DNA from: Curvibacter microcysteis
GTDB lineage: Bacteria; Pseudomonadota; Gammaproteobacteria; Burkholderiales; Burkholderiaceae_C
Length of the DNA: 64,000 nucleotides
Reading direction: 5' to 3'
NCBI RefSeq assembly: GCF_028649455.1
Contig: NZ_JAQSIO010000004.1
Location: 186,001 to 250,000, forward strand
Position numbers and translations under genes: made by a program. Positions 17,552 to 26,496 of this stretch are shown one piece after another (position 1 is the first letter of the stretch; the number at the start of each line of letters is the position of its first letter). The notes under the pieces were generated by a model that saw only the letters and a program-made list of their open reading frames with translations, was not told the DNA's origin and did not search any database.

Positions 17552-18564
17552 GGGCGCTCCTGCGCACCGGCGCGGCGAAACCAGGTCCAGGGGCGCAGCA
17601 AGCGCTCGCGCCCCACCAGCACCAGAAGCACCAGCAGCAAGCCGATCCAGAACATCCAATACTGCGGCGTGATGCTGGACAGGCTGTCTTGCAGCAGCTT
17701 GAAGACGATGGCCCCCACGATGCCGCCGTACAACCAGCCCACGCCGCCAATGACCAACATCAGCAGCACATCGGCCGAGCGCTCAAAGGCCAGCACGTCC
17801 AGCGACACAAAACCCGTGGTCTGAGCCAACAAAGCGCCCGCCGCACCAGCCACCCCGGCGGACAACGCATAGACCTGGACCACGCGCGCCCGCACCGGGA
17901 TGCCGATGGCCATGGCGCGCAGGCGGTTGTCGCGGATCGCCATCAGCGTGGCCCCCCAGGGCGAATGCACCAGGCGGCGCAGCAGGACAAAAAACAGCAA
18001 GGCCACCCCCAGCGAGTACCAGGCGGCGACCTGGCCGGTCAAGTCAAACTCAAAGCGCCCCAGCAGCGGCCCCATGAGCACCCCCTGCAAACCGTCTGCT
18101 CCGCCGGTGAGCCAGTCCAGGCGGTTGGCCAGTTCCAGCAGGATCAGGGCCGTGCCCAGGGTCACCATCAGCCGGGTCAGGTCGCTGCCGCGCAACACGG
18201 TGAAGCTGCACAGCGCGCCCAGGGCCGTGCAGAGCACTGTGGCCACCAACAGGCCCACGACCGGGTCGGGCCAGGCCAGTTTGGCGACCAGCCCGGCGGC
18301 GTAGGCGCCAAAGCCGAAGAAGGCGGCATGGCCCAGCGAGACGATGCCGGTGTAGCCCAGCACCAGGTCCAGCGAGAGCGCGAACAGCGCCACGATGGCG
18401 ATCTCATTGACCATCAGCGCGTGCGACGGCAGCAGCGCGGGCGACGCCAGGGCCAGGGCCCAGGCGGCGAACTCCCAGGCGCGTGGGCGGGCGCGCCGCA
18501 GCAAAGCGGTCTGCCAGACAGGCGGGCCAGGGGCGGTGGTCGAGCTGGGGCGAGGCAGGCTCAT
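17548..18564 (-). CDS. livM: ABC transporter permease, LivM type
   Basis: A 338-residue inner-membrane permease with about nine hydrophobic segments and the LivM motifs GYTGIVSLGHAAFFGFGAY and ERSADVLLMLVIGGVG. The ATG at 18564 overlaps the livH stop (ATGA), setting the start. It pairs with LivH to form the channel. Confidence 0.92.
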   Translation of the reverse strand: MSLPRPSSTTAPGPPVWQTALLRRARPRAWEFAAWALALASPALLPSHALMVNEIAIVALFALSLDLVLGYTGIVSLGHAAFFGFGAYAAGLVAKLAWPDPVVGLLVATVLCTALGALCSFTVLRGSDLTRLMVTLGTALILLELANRLDWLTGGADGLQGVLMGPLLGRFEFDLTGQVAAWYSLGVALLFFVLLRRLVHSPWGATLMAIRDNRLRAMAIGIPVRARVVQVYALSAGVAGAAGALLAQTTGFVSLDVLAFERSADVLLMLVIGGVGWLYGGIVGAIVFKLLQDSLSSITPQYWMFWIGLLLVLLVLVGRERLLRPWTWFRRAGAQERP

Positions 18565-19436
18565 CCCCGGCCTCCGCGTCGCGTGAACAGGCCTTGCGGG
18601 CGCCACAGCAAAATCAGAATCATGAGCGTGTAGACGATGAACGCCCCCAGCTTGGGAATGAAGTATTTACCCGCCACATCGGCCACGCCCAACAGCAGCG
18701 CGGCCAGCAGCGGCCCGGTGATGGACGAGGTGCCCCCCACCGAGACCACGATCAAGAAGTAAATCATGTACTTGAGTGGGAAGGTGGGGTCCAAGCCCAG
18801 CACCTCGGCCCCCAGCGCTCCGCCCAAACCGGCCAGGCCCGAGCCCACTGAGAAAGTCAGCAAGAACACCGCGTTGACGTTGATGCCCAGGCCGGCGGCC
18901 ACGCGCGGGTCGTCCACCGCGGCGCGCAACCGGCTGCCAAAGCGGGTGCGGGTCAGCACCGCCTGCAGCACCAGGGTCAACAGCCCACACACCGTGATGA
19001 TGAACAGGCGGTAGTGACCCATCCCCAGTTGCCAGGCCCCCTCGCCCCACTCGCTGCGCCCGCGCAGCCAGGCCGGCAGCTGGATGTTTTGCTGACTGGA
19101 GCCCACAAAGTAGTCCACCCCGGCCACGGCCATGAAGACCAGGCCAATCGAGAACAGCACCTGGTCCAGGTGCGGCTTGTTGTACAGCGGGCGGTACAGC
19201 GTGCGCTCCAGCACAGCACCCAGCAGGGCCGCGCCGACAAAGGCCAGCGGCAGGCAGGCCAGGAACGGCAGGCCCAGGCGCTGCATGGCCAGCACGGTGA
19301 TGTAGCCCCCGGCCATGGCAAACGCACCATGGGCCAGGTTGATGAAGTTCATCAGCCCCAGCGTCACGGCCAAACCCACGGCCAGCACAAACAGCAGCAT
19401 GCCGTAGGCCAGACCATCAAACAGAATCGTCAACAC
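18561..19436 (-). CDS. livH: ABC transporter permease, LivH type
   Basis: A 291-residue inner-membrane permease with the LivH start (LFDGLAYGMLLFVLAVGLAV) and the FINLAHGAFAMAGGY motif, with about eight membrane segments. It begins at a GTG 110 bases downstream of livK. The gap contains no gene. Confidence 0.92.
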   Translation of the reverse strand: MLTILFDGLAYGMLLFVLAVGLAVTLGLMNFINLAHGAFAMAGGYITVLAMQRLGLPFLACLPLAFVGAALLGAVLERTLYRPLYNKPHLDQVLFSIGLVFMAVAGVDYFVGSSQQNIQLPAWLRGRSEWGEGAWQLGMGHYRLFIITVCGLLTLVLQAVLTRTRFGSRLRAAVDDPRVAAGLGINVNAVFLLTFSVGSGLAGLGGALGAEVLGLDPTFPLKYMIYFLIVVSVGGTSSITGPLLAALLLGVADVAGKYFIPKLGAFIVYTLMILILLWRPQGLFTRRGGRG

Positions 19437-19546
19437 GGTGTGCCAAGTGCCTCATGCAGAGAACCAAAAGACGCGCGGGGCCTGGCCCCTGAAGGTCAGC
19501 GCCGGCCGCGTCGGACGCGCCCTGGCAGCCAGGCCCGGGGCGGGAC

Positions 19547-20719
19547 TCAGCGCTGCTTGCCCGGGTCCTTGACGTCCTTGAGCACGTCAAACTCCACGTT
19601 GTAGAGCTGCCCCTTCTTGCGCTCGACCTTGCGCAGGTAGACGTTTTGCACGATGTCACGGGTCTGGGCATCGATGAAGACCGGGCCGCGTGGGCTCTCG
19701 AAAATCTGGCCTTTCATGGCGGCCAGCAAGGCCGTGCCATCGCCCTTGCCCTGGGTGGCGCGCAGCGCTTCATAAATCACGCGCATGCCGTCGTAGCCCC
19801 CCACCGCCATGAAGTTGGGGCGCATGCTGGGGTTGGCTTTTTGGAAGGCCTCAACAAACTTTTGGTTGGCCGGCGAGTTGTGGTCGGCCGAATAGTGGTG
19901 CGAAGTGACCACGCCCAGGGCGCCATCACCCATGTCGTTGAGCTGGTCGTCATCGGTCACGTCGCCGGTGGCGATGAGGCGGATGCCCGCCTTGTCCAGA
20001 CCTCGCTCGAGAAACTGCTTCATGACCGCTGCGCCTGCGCCCGAGGGCACGAAGACGAACAAGGCGTCGGGCTTCTCGTCACGCACTTTTTGCAGGAAGG
20101 GTGCAAAGTCGGGGTTGCGCAAGGGCACGCGCAAGGCGTCCACCACCTGGCCACCGTTGAAGCTGAAGCGCTCTTTGAAGAACTTCTCGGCGTCAATGCC
20201 CGGGCCGTAGTCGCTGACCAGGGTGACCACTTTCTTGATGCCGTTCTTGGGCGCCCAGTCGGCCATGGACACCGTGACCTGCGGCAGCGTGAAGCTGGAG
20301 CGCACGATGAAGGGCGAGGCCTGGGTGATGCTGGAGGTGGCCGCGGCCATCACCACCTGCGGGGTCTTGGACTGGGTGGCGATGGGCGCTGTGGCCAGGG
20401 CCAGCGGGGTCAACCCAAAGCCGGCGAGGACGCCCACCTTGTCATTGACCACCAGCTCTTGGGCCAGGCGCTTGGTGACATCGGGCAGGCCGGTGTCGTC
20501 CTTGACGATGAGCTCGATCTTGCGGCCGGCCACGGTGTCGCCGTTTTGCGCCATGTAGAGCCGCGCGGCGGCCTCGATCTGGCGCCCGGTGGAAGCGGAC
20601 TGCCCGGTCATGGGCAAGATCAGGCCGATCTTGAACTTGTTGTCCTGGGCCTGGGCGGGGAGGATGGCCGACATCGCGGCCGAGCAGGCCACCAGATGGA
20701 GGAAATGGCGTTTCTTCAA
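19547..20719 (-). CDS. livK: Periplasmic amino-acid/amide binding protein, LivK type
   Basis: A 390-residue type I periplasmic binding protein that delivers the ligand to LivHM. A TTG start at 20719 is chosen because AGGAGA lies eight bases upstream and a clean signal peptide follows (KKRHFLHLVACSAAMSAILPAQAQ). A longer frame back to 20851 would bury this signal. The mature start KFKIGLILPMTGQSAS is typical of the Peripla_BP_6 family. It is the first gene of the operon; 203 bases upstream hold no gene and presumably its promoter. The ligand is not predictable. Confidence 0.9.
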   Translation of the reverse strand: MKKRHFLHLVACSAAMSAILPAQAQDNKFKIGLILPMTGQSASTGRQIEAAARLYMAQNGDTVAGRKIELIVKDDTGLPDVTKRLAQELVVNDKVGVLAGFGLTPLALATAPIATQSKTPQVVMAAATSSITQASPFIVRSSFTLPQVTVSMADWAPKNGIKKVVTLVSDYGPGIDAEKFFKERFSFNGGQVVDALRVPLRNPDFAPFLQKVRDEKPDALFVFVPSGAGAAVMKQFLERGLDKAGIRLIATGDVTDDDQLNDMGDGALGVVTSHHYSADHNSPANQKFVEAFQKANPSMRPNFMAVGGYDGMRVIYEALRATQGKGDGTALLAAMKGQIFESPRGPVFIDAQTRDIVQNVYLRKVERKKGQLYNVEFDVLKDVKDPGKQR

Positions 20720-20922
20720 GGGTGTGTCTCCTGTGCGCTGTACTGGCCCACACACCGTCCGCGCAGGCCGCCTTGATGCGCAGTCACCCGAGTCGTTGGC
20801 GGCAGGAGGCCGAGGCTTGTTGTGCCGCCAATGTAGCGAGAATCCCCCCAAAACCCCGTCGCTTTTGACTCAGATCAGGGTAAGTCCCTGAGGCGCAAGG
20901 GCAACAGCGCCCAAGGCCGCCC

Positions 20923-21213
20923 TCAAGCCCCACTCTGCCGCTTGGCCGCGCGTTCGGCGACAAAGCGAAAGCCGAAGGCCAGGGCCTCGTCCATGGCTTT
21001 TTCGATGCCGTGGCGCTCTTTTTCGGTCAGGTAAAACATCAGGTCCACGTCGTGGCGCACGTAGCGCGCGGGCAGGCGGTTCAGGGCCACGCAGGCCACA
21101 TCGGCCAGCATGTCGTGGGTGAATTCGGGGTGGGCGTCGGCCCGGTGGCTGACTTCTTCAAACACCAGCCGTTCGTAAAAATTGTGGATTTGCTCGAAGT
21201 CGCTGATGGCCAT
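20923..21213 (-). CDS. ComFB-like protein
   Basis: A 96-residue protein of the late-competence ComFB family: NFYERLVFEEV at the start, then the hallmark DVACVALNRLPARYVRHDVDLMFYL. It has no signal peptide or membrane segment. AGGAG eight bases before the ATG supports the start. ComFB-domain proteins have been reported in cyanobacteria as cyclic di-nucleotide receptors, and this window has two diguanylate cyclases. In this organism the role is unknown. It follows the hydroxyacid dehydrogenase by 125 bases on the same strand but has no obvious metabolic link to it. Confidence 0.85.
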   Translation of the reverse strand: MAISDFEQIHNFYERLVFEEVSHRADAHPEFTHDMLADVACVALNRLPARYVRHDVDLMFYLTEKERHGIEKAMDEALAFGFRFVAERAAKRQSGA

Positions 21214-21338
21214 GGGGTTTGCTCCTGAAGGGGGTGGCGGACCTCAGGCCCGCTTTGACACTTCTTGAAACCTTAACAGCCCGCCGGGCCGCGAGCAAGC
21301 GCCGGGCGGGCGGGCCGTGACGGGCTGGATCCGCCTGC

Positions 21339-22283
21339 TCAGGCCGCCGAGACCAGGGTCTGGTCGCGGAAGAAGCTCGCCAGGTTGGCCAGCACGCGGT
21401 CGGCCATGGCCTGGCGGGTTTCGTGGGTGGCGCTGGCCACATGGGGCAGCAGCACCACGTTGTCCAGCGCGCGCAGGGCCGCGGGGACATGGGGCTCATC
21501 CTCGAACACGTCCAGGCCCGCACCGGCAATGCTGCGGTGAGACAAGGCCTGGATCAGGGCGGCTTCATCGATGACGCTGCCACGGGCCACGTTGACGATG
21601 AAGCCCTGCGGGCCCAGGGCGCTCAAGACCTCGGCATTGACCAGGTGCTGGGTGCTCGGGCCGCCCGCAGCGGCGATGACCAAAAAGTCGCTCCAACGCG
21701 CCAACGCCAGCAGGGAAGGCTCAAAACCGTAGGCCACGCCCTCGACGGGTCGGCGGTTGGTGTAGCGCACGGTCATGTCAAAGCCCGAGGCGCGGCGCGC
21801 GATCGTGCTGCCGATGCGGCCCAAGCCAAAAATGCCCAGCTTCTTGCCGCTGACGCGGGTGCTCATGGGGAACTTGCTGCTTTCCCAATCGCCCCGGCGC
21901 ACAAAGCGGTCGGCCGCGCTCAAGCCACGCGCGGCGTCGATCAGCAGGCCAAACGCCAGGTCGGCCACGCAGTCGGTCAGCACCTCGGGGGTGTAGCCCA
22001 CGGCCACGCCCTGGGCCTTGGCGGCGGCCACGTCGATTTTGTCCAGGCCCACGCCAAAGCTGGAGATCACGCGCAGCCGGGGCAAGGCCTGCACCACGGC
22101 GTGCTCAACGCCGATGGCAGCCGACGTGACCAGGGCCTCGAACTCGGCGCCGTGGGCAGCCAAAAAGGCTTGGGGATCGGCCTCGTCAGCCAGGCGGTGC
22201 ACCTGGTACTGCGCAGCCAGGGCCGCCTCCAAGGCGGGCATCTGGCGCCCAATTTGCAGCAGGCGAATGGGGGAAGAAGACAT
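21339..22283 (-). CDS. D-2-hydroxyacid dehydrogenase (hydroxypyruvate/glyoxylate reductase type)
   Basis: A 314-residue NAD(P)H-dependent 2-hydroxyacid dehydrogenase. The Rossmann motif GLGRIG is at about 153-158; the catalytic set is Arg234 (NVARGSVID), Glu263 (FEDEP) and His281 (LPHVASATHE). The family reduces hydroxypyruvate, glyoxylate or 2-ketogluconate-like acids. It is the last gene of the uronate/aldarate left arm, 66 bases after a Bug receptor. A role in clearing a 2-oxoacid side product is inferred. Confidence 0.87.
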   Translation of the reverse strand: MSSSPIRLLQIGRQMPALEAALAAQYQVHRLADEADPQAFLAAHGAEFEALVTSAAIGVEHAVVQALPRLRVISSFGVGLDKIDVAAAKAQGVAVGYTPEVLTDCVADLAFGLLIDAARGLSAADRFVRRGDWESSKFPMSTRVSGKKLGIFGLGRIGSTIARRASGFDMTVRYTNRRPVEGVAYGFEPSLLALARWSDFLVIAAAGGPSTQHLVNAEVLSALGPQGFIVNVARGSVIDEAALIQALSHRSIAGAGLDVFEDEPHVPAALRALDNVVLLPHVASATHETRQAMADRVLANLASFFRDQTLVSAA

Positions 22284-22349
22284 GGGTCAGAACCTTCAGG
22301 AATGAATCGATCGAACAGCCGTCATCCGATGGCGGGCGAGCGCGCGCGC

Positions 22350-23363
22350 TCAATCCACCTGGATGTTTTTCTCGGCAATGATTTGAGCGTAGCGCTTGCG
22401 GTCGCTGGCGATCAGCTTGGCAAACGCGTCGGGGGTGTTGCCCACGGGCAGCGCGCCCAGCTCGGCCAGGCGGGCCTTGACCTCGTCCTGGGCCAGCACC
22501 TGGCGCACATCGGCCGCGATCTTCTCCACCAGGTCCTTGGGCGTGCCGGCGGGGGCCAGCAGGCCAATCCAGGAGATGGAGTTGAAGTCAGGAATGGCGC
22601 TCTCCGCGAGCGTGGGCACGTTGGGCAAGGCCGGCACCCGGGTCTTGCCGGTGACGGCCAGGGCGCGCACCTTGCCCGACTTGAGGTGGCCGCTGGACTC
22701 CAGCACGGTGGCAAAACTCAGCTGCACATGGCCCGCCAGCAGGTCGCCCACGGCGGGGCCGCCACCGCGGTAAGGCACATGCAGCACCGAGGTACCAGTG
22801 CCGCTTTTGAACATCTCGGCGGCCAGGTGCATGGAGCTGCCCGCGCCCGAGGTGCTGTAGCTCATGCCGTCGGGCTTGGCCTTGGCCAGGGCGACAAACT
22901 CGTCCACCGTTTTCGCGGGGACATTGGCGTTGACCATCATCACCAGGGGCAGTTCGGCCACCAGCGTGATGGGCGCAAAAGCCGTGTCCGCGGCATAGGG
23001 CAGGTTTTTGTAGAGCGAGGGGTTGATGGCCTGGGTGCCGATGTTGCCGAACAGCAAGGTGTAGCCGTCGGCCTTGGCCTTGGCCACGAAGTCAGCGCCA
23101 ATGGCACCGGCGGCACCGGCCTTGTTCTCGACGATCACCGACTTGCCCCATTTCTGGCCCAGCCGCTGGGCGATGAGGCGGGCCCCGGTGTCAGTGCCGC
23201 CACCAGGCGGAAAAGGCACGACCAGGGTGACGGGGCGTTCAGGGTAGCTGGCAGCGCCTTGGGCGCTGGCCAGGCCAGGCAGCAGGCACAGCGCAGCGGC
23301 AGCCGCACAGGCCAGGCGGCGCGCTGGGGTCCAGGCTGTGAAGGGGTGGCGGATGGGGGTCAT
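22350..23363 (-). CDS. Bug-family (TctC) periplasmic receptor 1
   Basis: A 337-residue Bug receptor, the solute-binding part of a tripartite tricarboxylate transporter. The start at 23363 is favoured by AGGAGA seven bases upstream over the ATG at 23387. The leader is followed by YPERPVTLVVPFPPGGGTDTGARLI, the carboxylate-binding first loop, and later by VPYRGGGPAVGDLLAGHVQ. No TctA/TctB genes are present. It lies between the semialdehyde dehydrogenase and the hydroxyacid dehydrogenase. Confidence 0.9.
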   Translation of the reverse strand: MTPIRHPFTAWTPARRLACAAAAALCLLPGLASAQGAASYPERPVTLVVPFPPGGGTDTGARLIAQRLGQKWGKSVIVENKAGAAGAIGADFVAKAKADGYTLLFGNIGTQAINPSLYKNLPYAADTAFAPITLVAELPLVMMVNANVPAKTVDEFVALAKAKPDGMSYSTSGAGSSMHLAAEMFKSGTGTSVLHVPYRGGGPAVGDLLAGHVQLSFATVLESSGHLKSGKVRALAVTGKTRVPALPNVPTLAESAIPDFNSISWIGLLAPAGTPKDLVEKIAADVRQVLAQDEVKARLAELGALPVGNTPDAFAKLIASDRKRYAQIIAEKNIQVD

Positions 23364-23449
23364 GGATTCGTCTCCTGTGGTGGTCATCGCATGGGCCGCG
23401 CAGCCGGGGGGGCTGCGTGGCGCCCTCCCCTGGCCGCGCTGCTGGGGTG

Positions 23450-24898
23450 TCAGGCCAGGGTGTAGGCCGTCTTCACCGTGGTGTAGAACTCTTGCGCGTA
23501 GCGGCCTTGCTCGCGCGGGCCGTAGCTGGAGCCCTTGCGGCCACCAAACGGGACGTGGTAGTCGACCCCGGCGGTGGGCAGGTTGACCATCACCATGCCG
23601 GCCTGGGCGTGGCGCTTGAAGTGGGTGGCGTGCTTCAGGCTGGTGGTGGCGATGCCGGCCGACAGGCCGAACTCGGTGTCGTTGGCCACGGCCAGCGCTT
23701 CTTCGTAGTTCTTCACCCGGATCACGCTGGCCACGGGGCCGAACACTTCTTCGCGGTTGATGCGCTGCTCGGGCGTGGTGTCGGTGATCAAGGCCGGGGC
23801 CATGAAGAAGCCGTCATGGCCGCTGCCGGTGTGGCAGGCCACGCGTTGGCCGCCAGCGGCCACGGTGGCGCCTTGCGACTTGGCGATCTCGACATAGCTC
23901 AGGTCTTGCTCCAGCTGGGCTTGCGACACGACCGGGCCGATGTCGGTGCCGGCAGTCAGCGCGTCGCCAATCTTCAGGCCGGCCAGGCGGGCCGTGACGC
24001 CCGCGATGAACTGCTCGTAAATGCCTTCGGTGACGATCAGGCGGCTGCTGGCGGTGCAGCGCTGGCCGGTCGAGAAGAAGGCGGACTGCACGCTCAGCTC
24101 CACGGCCTGCTTGAGGTCGGCGTCGTCCAGGATGACTTGCGGGTTCTTGCCGCCCATTTCGAGCTGCACCTTCTTGCCGCTTTGCACGCAGGTCTCGGCA
24201 ATGCGGCGGCCCACGCCCACCGAGCCGGTGAAGCTGATGGCATGGATGCCCGGGTGCTTGACCAGGGCGTCACCGATCACGCTGCCCCGACCCATGACCA
24301 GGTTGAACACACCAGCGGGGATGCCGCTGCGGCTGATGATCTCCGCCAGCGCCCAGGCGCTGCCCGGCACCAGGTCGGCGGGCTTGAGCACCACGCAGTT
24401 GCCAAAGGCCAGGGCCGGCGCGATCTTCCAGGCCGGGATGGCGATGGGGAAGTTCCAGGGGGTGATCAGGCCGACCACGCCCACGGGTTCGCGGGTGATC
24501 TCCACCCCAATGCCGGGGCGCACCGAGGGCAGGGTCTCGCCGCTCAAACGCAGGCATTCACCGGCGAAGAACTTGAAGATCTGGCCGGCACGGGTGGCCT
24601 CGCCAATGCCTTCCGCGCGGGTCTTGCCTTCTTCGCGCGACAGCAAGGTGCCCAGCTCTTCCCGGCGCGCCAAGATTTCGGTGCCGATCTTGTCCAGCGC
24701 GTCCGAGCGCGCTTGCACGCTGCCCGTGGACCAGGCCGGGAAGGCGGCGGTGGCGGCGGCCACGGCCAGGTCGACCTGGGCGGCGTCGCCCTGGGTGTAC
24801 TCGCCGATCACGTCGGCCAGATTGGACGGGTTCAGGTTGGGGGCCAGGGTGTGGCCAGCCACCCATTCGCCATGGATAAGGTTCAGGTGTTGGGTCAT
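23450..24898 (-). CDS. Aldehyde dehydrogenase, 2-oxoglutarate semialdehyde (2,5-dioxovalerate) type
   Basis: A 482-residue NAD(P)-dependent aldehyde dehydrogenase. Visible are TPWNFP with Asn149, Glu247 in LEMGGKNPQ, and the catalytic Cys281 in STGQRCTASS. The sequence style (YTQGDAAQVDLAVAAA, GIGVEITREPVGVVGLITPWNFPIAIPAWKIAPAL in pieces) resembles the enzymes that oxidise 2-oxoglutarate semialdehyde to 2-oxoglutarate, the last step of oxidative sugar-acid breakdown. Its operon partner KdgD makes exactly that semialdehyde, which supports the assignment. It is separated by short gaps from two Bug receptors. Confidence 0.87.
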   Translation of the reverse strand: MTQHLNLIHGEWVAGHTLAPNLNPSNLADVIGEYTQGDAAQVDLAVAAATAAFPAWSTGSVQARSDALDKIGTEILARREELGTLLSREEGKTRAEGIGEATRAGQIFKFFAGECLRLSGETLPSVRPGIGVEITREPVGVVGLITPWNFPIAIPAWKIAPALAFGNCVVLKPADLVPGSAWALAEIISRSGIPAGVFNLVMGRGSVIGDALVKHPGIHAISFTGSVGVGRRIAETCVQSGKKVQLEMGGKNPQVILDDADLKQAVELSVQSAFFSTGQRCTASSRLIVTEGIYEQFIAGVTARLAGLKIGDALTAGTDIGPVVSQAQLEQDLSYVEIAKSQGATVAAGGQRVACHTGSGHDGFFMAPALITDTTPEQRINREEVFGPVASVIRVKNYEEALAVANDTEFGLSAGIATTSLKHATHFKRHAQAGMVMVNLPTAGVDYHVPFGGRKGSSYGPREQGRYAQEFYTTVKTAYTLA

Positions 24899-24962
24899 GT
24901 CAGTGCTTTCAGGTCAGAAATGGAAGAAGCCGGCACAGGCCGGCTTGGGAGAAAAAGCGAAC

Positions 24963-25940
24963 TCAATCGGCGGTGATCTTGCGCTCGTCGATCACCTTCT
25001 TCCAGCGCGCAAACTCGCGCGCCTGGAAGGCCGTGAACTGCTCGGGCGTGTTGGCCACGATGTCAAAGCCGATGTCGGTCAGGCGGGTCTTGACCTGGGG
25101 GTCGGCCAGCGCGAACACCAGGGCCTCGTGCAGGCGCTTCTTGACATCGGCCGGCAAGCCTTTGGGCGCGGCCACGCCTTGCCAGGAATAGACCTCCGCG
25201 TCCTTGACGCCAGACTCGGACAGGGTCGGGGTCTGCGGCAGCAAGGCCACGCGCTTGTCACCGGCCACGGCCAGCACGCGCAGCTTGTCGGCCTTGATGT
25301 GTGAGATCACATTGTTGATGTTCTGGAAGGACGCATCCACATTGCCCCCCAGCAAATCGGTGATGGCCGGGCCGCCGCCCTTGTAAGGCACATGCAGGCC
25401 GCTGGTGCCGGTTTGCTGCCAGAACAGCACGGCGCTCAAGTGGTCCGAGGAGCCATTGCCCGAGGAGGCAAAGGTCACGCGCTCCGGCGTCTTGCGTTGG
25501 GCGGCGATCAGGTCGGCCACCGTCTTGAAGGGCGAGTTGGCCGGCACCACCAGCACATTGGGCGACTGGGCCGCCACGGTGAGGTAGTCGAAGTCGCGGG
25601 TCGCGTCGTAGGACACGCCCTTGATCAGGTGCGGCACGATCACATACGGGCCCAAGGACGCCACCAGCAAGGTGTAGCCATCGGCCGGCGCCCGCTTCAC
25701 AAAGGTCGCGCCAATGCTGCCGGTGGCACCGGCCTTGTTGTCGACGATGACGCTTTGGCCCAGCTTCTCGCCCATCTTGGTGGCCAACAAACGGGCCACC
25801 ATGTCGGTCGAGCCGCCTGGGGGGAAGGGCACCACCATCGTGATGGTCTTGTCTGGGAAAGCGGCCCAGGCGGGCACGCTCAGGCAGGCCAGGGCGGCGC
25901 CCATCCAGGCGCGGCGGCCCAGCTTGGAAAGAAATGGCAT
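24963..25940 (-). CDS. Bug-family (TctC) periplasmic receptor 2
   Basis: A 325-residue Bug receptor. The ATG at 25940 gives a proper leader (KLGRRAWMGAALACLSVPAWA); a longer frame to 26051 is unlikely. Core motifs are FPDKTITMVVPFPPGGSTDMVARL and VPYKGGGPAITDLLGGNVD. It sits between the SnoaL-like gene and the aldehyde dehydrogenase within the same operon; the ligand is probably a sugar acid or related carboxylate (inference). Confidence 0.9.
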   Translation of the reverse strand: MPFLSKLGRRAWMGAALACLSVPAWAAFPDKTITMVVPFPPGGSTDMVARLLATKMGEKLGQSVIVDNKAGATGSIGATFVKRAPADGYTLLVASLGPYVIVPHLIKGVSYDATRDFDYLTVAAQSPNVLVVPANSPFKTVADLIAAQRKTPERVTFASSGNGSSDHLSAVLFWQQTGTSGLHVPYKGGGPAITDLLGGNVDASFQNINNVISHIKADKLRVLAVAGDKRVALLPQTPTLSESGVKDAEVYSWQGVAAPKGLPADVKKRLHEALVFALADPQVKTRLTDIGFDIVANTPEQFTAFQAREFARWKKVIDERKITAD

Positions 25941-26001
25941 GGCAGTGTTGTCTCGGTTCGAAGGAAAAGGCGCTGGCGCGCAAACGCCAGCGCTCGCGGG
26001 G

Positions 26002-26454
26002 TCAGCTGGGCACGCGCACGGCCTGGCGGGCCAGCAGCTTCCAGGCCCCACCCTGCTTTTGCCAAACCAGCAAAATCTTCAGGTCCACCTGGCCGGGCTT
26101 GCCCGCATCCAAGGTGCCGCCGGTGAGGCGATGCCGCACCACGGCCACATCGCCCGACAAGCGCACGGTCTGCTCGCTCAGCTCGATGTGGGTGAAATCG
26201 GAGCGCGCCGCCAGCAGGTCGGCAACAAAGCTCTCGCGGGTGTCCAGGCGGCCTGCCGAATGGCCATAGCTCAGCGAATCACTGAGCAAGGCCTCCAGGC
26301 GGTTGCGCTCGGGGTCGACCATCAGCACACGCAGTTGCTCGACGGCCTGGGCCACGGCTTGTTCGTCGGGGCTGATCTGGGTCCAGCCAGCGACGGGGGC
26401 CAGCAGCGCGGCCCCCCACAGGCCGAGGACGGCCACACGTTGACGGATGTTCAT
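26002..26454 (-). CDS. Exported SnoaL/DUF4440-like small protein
   Basis: A 150-residue protein with a signal peptide (QRVAVLGLWGAALLAPVAGWTQ) and an NTF2-like fold of the DUF4440 type: LRVLMVDPERNRLEALLSDSLSYGHSAGRL in pieces, ending with KILLVWQKQGGAWKLLARQAVR. AGGAGA precedes the ATG. No enzymatic residues can be assigned. It lies between kdgD and a Bug receptor, so it may bind or process a periplasmic sugar acid, but nothing in the sequence proves this. Confidence 0.75.
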   Translation of the reverse strand: MNIRQRVAVLGLWGAALLAPVAGWTQISPDEQAVAQAVEQLRVLMVDPERNRLEALLSDSLSYGHSAGRLDTRESFVADLLAARSDFTHIELSEQTVRLSGDVAVVRHRLTGGTLDAGKPGQVDLKILLVWQKQGGAWKLLARQAVRVPS

Positions 26455-26496
26455 GAGAATCGTCTCCTGTCAGTGAAGGGGGGCCGGACCTGGGCC

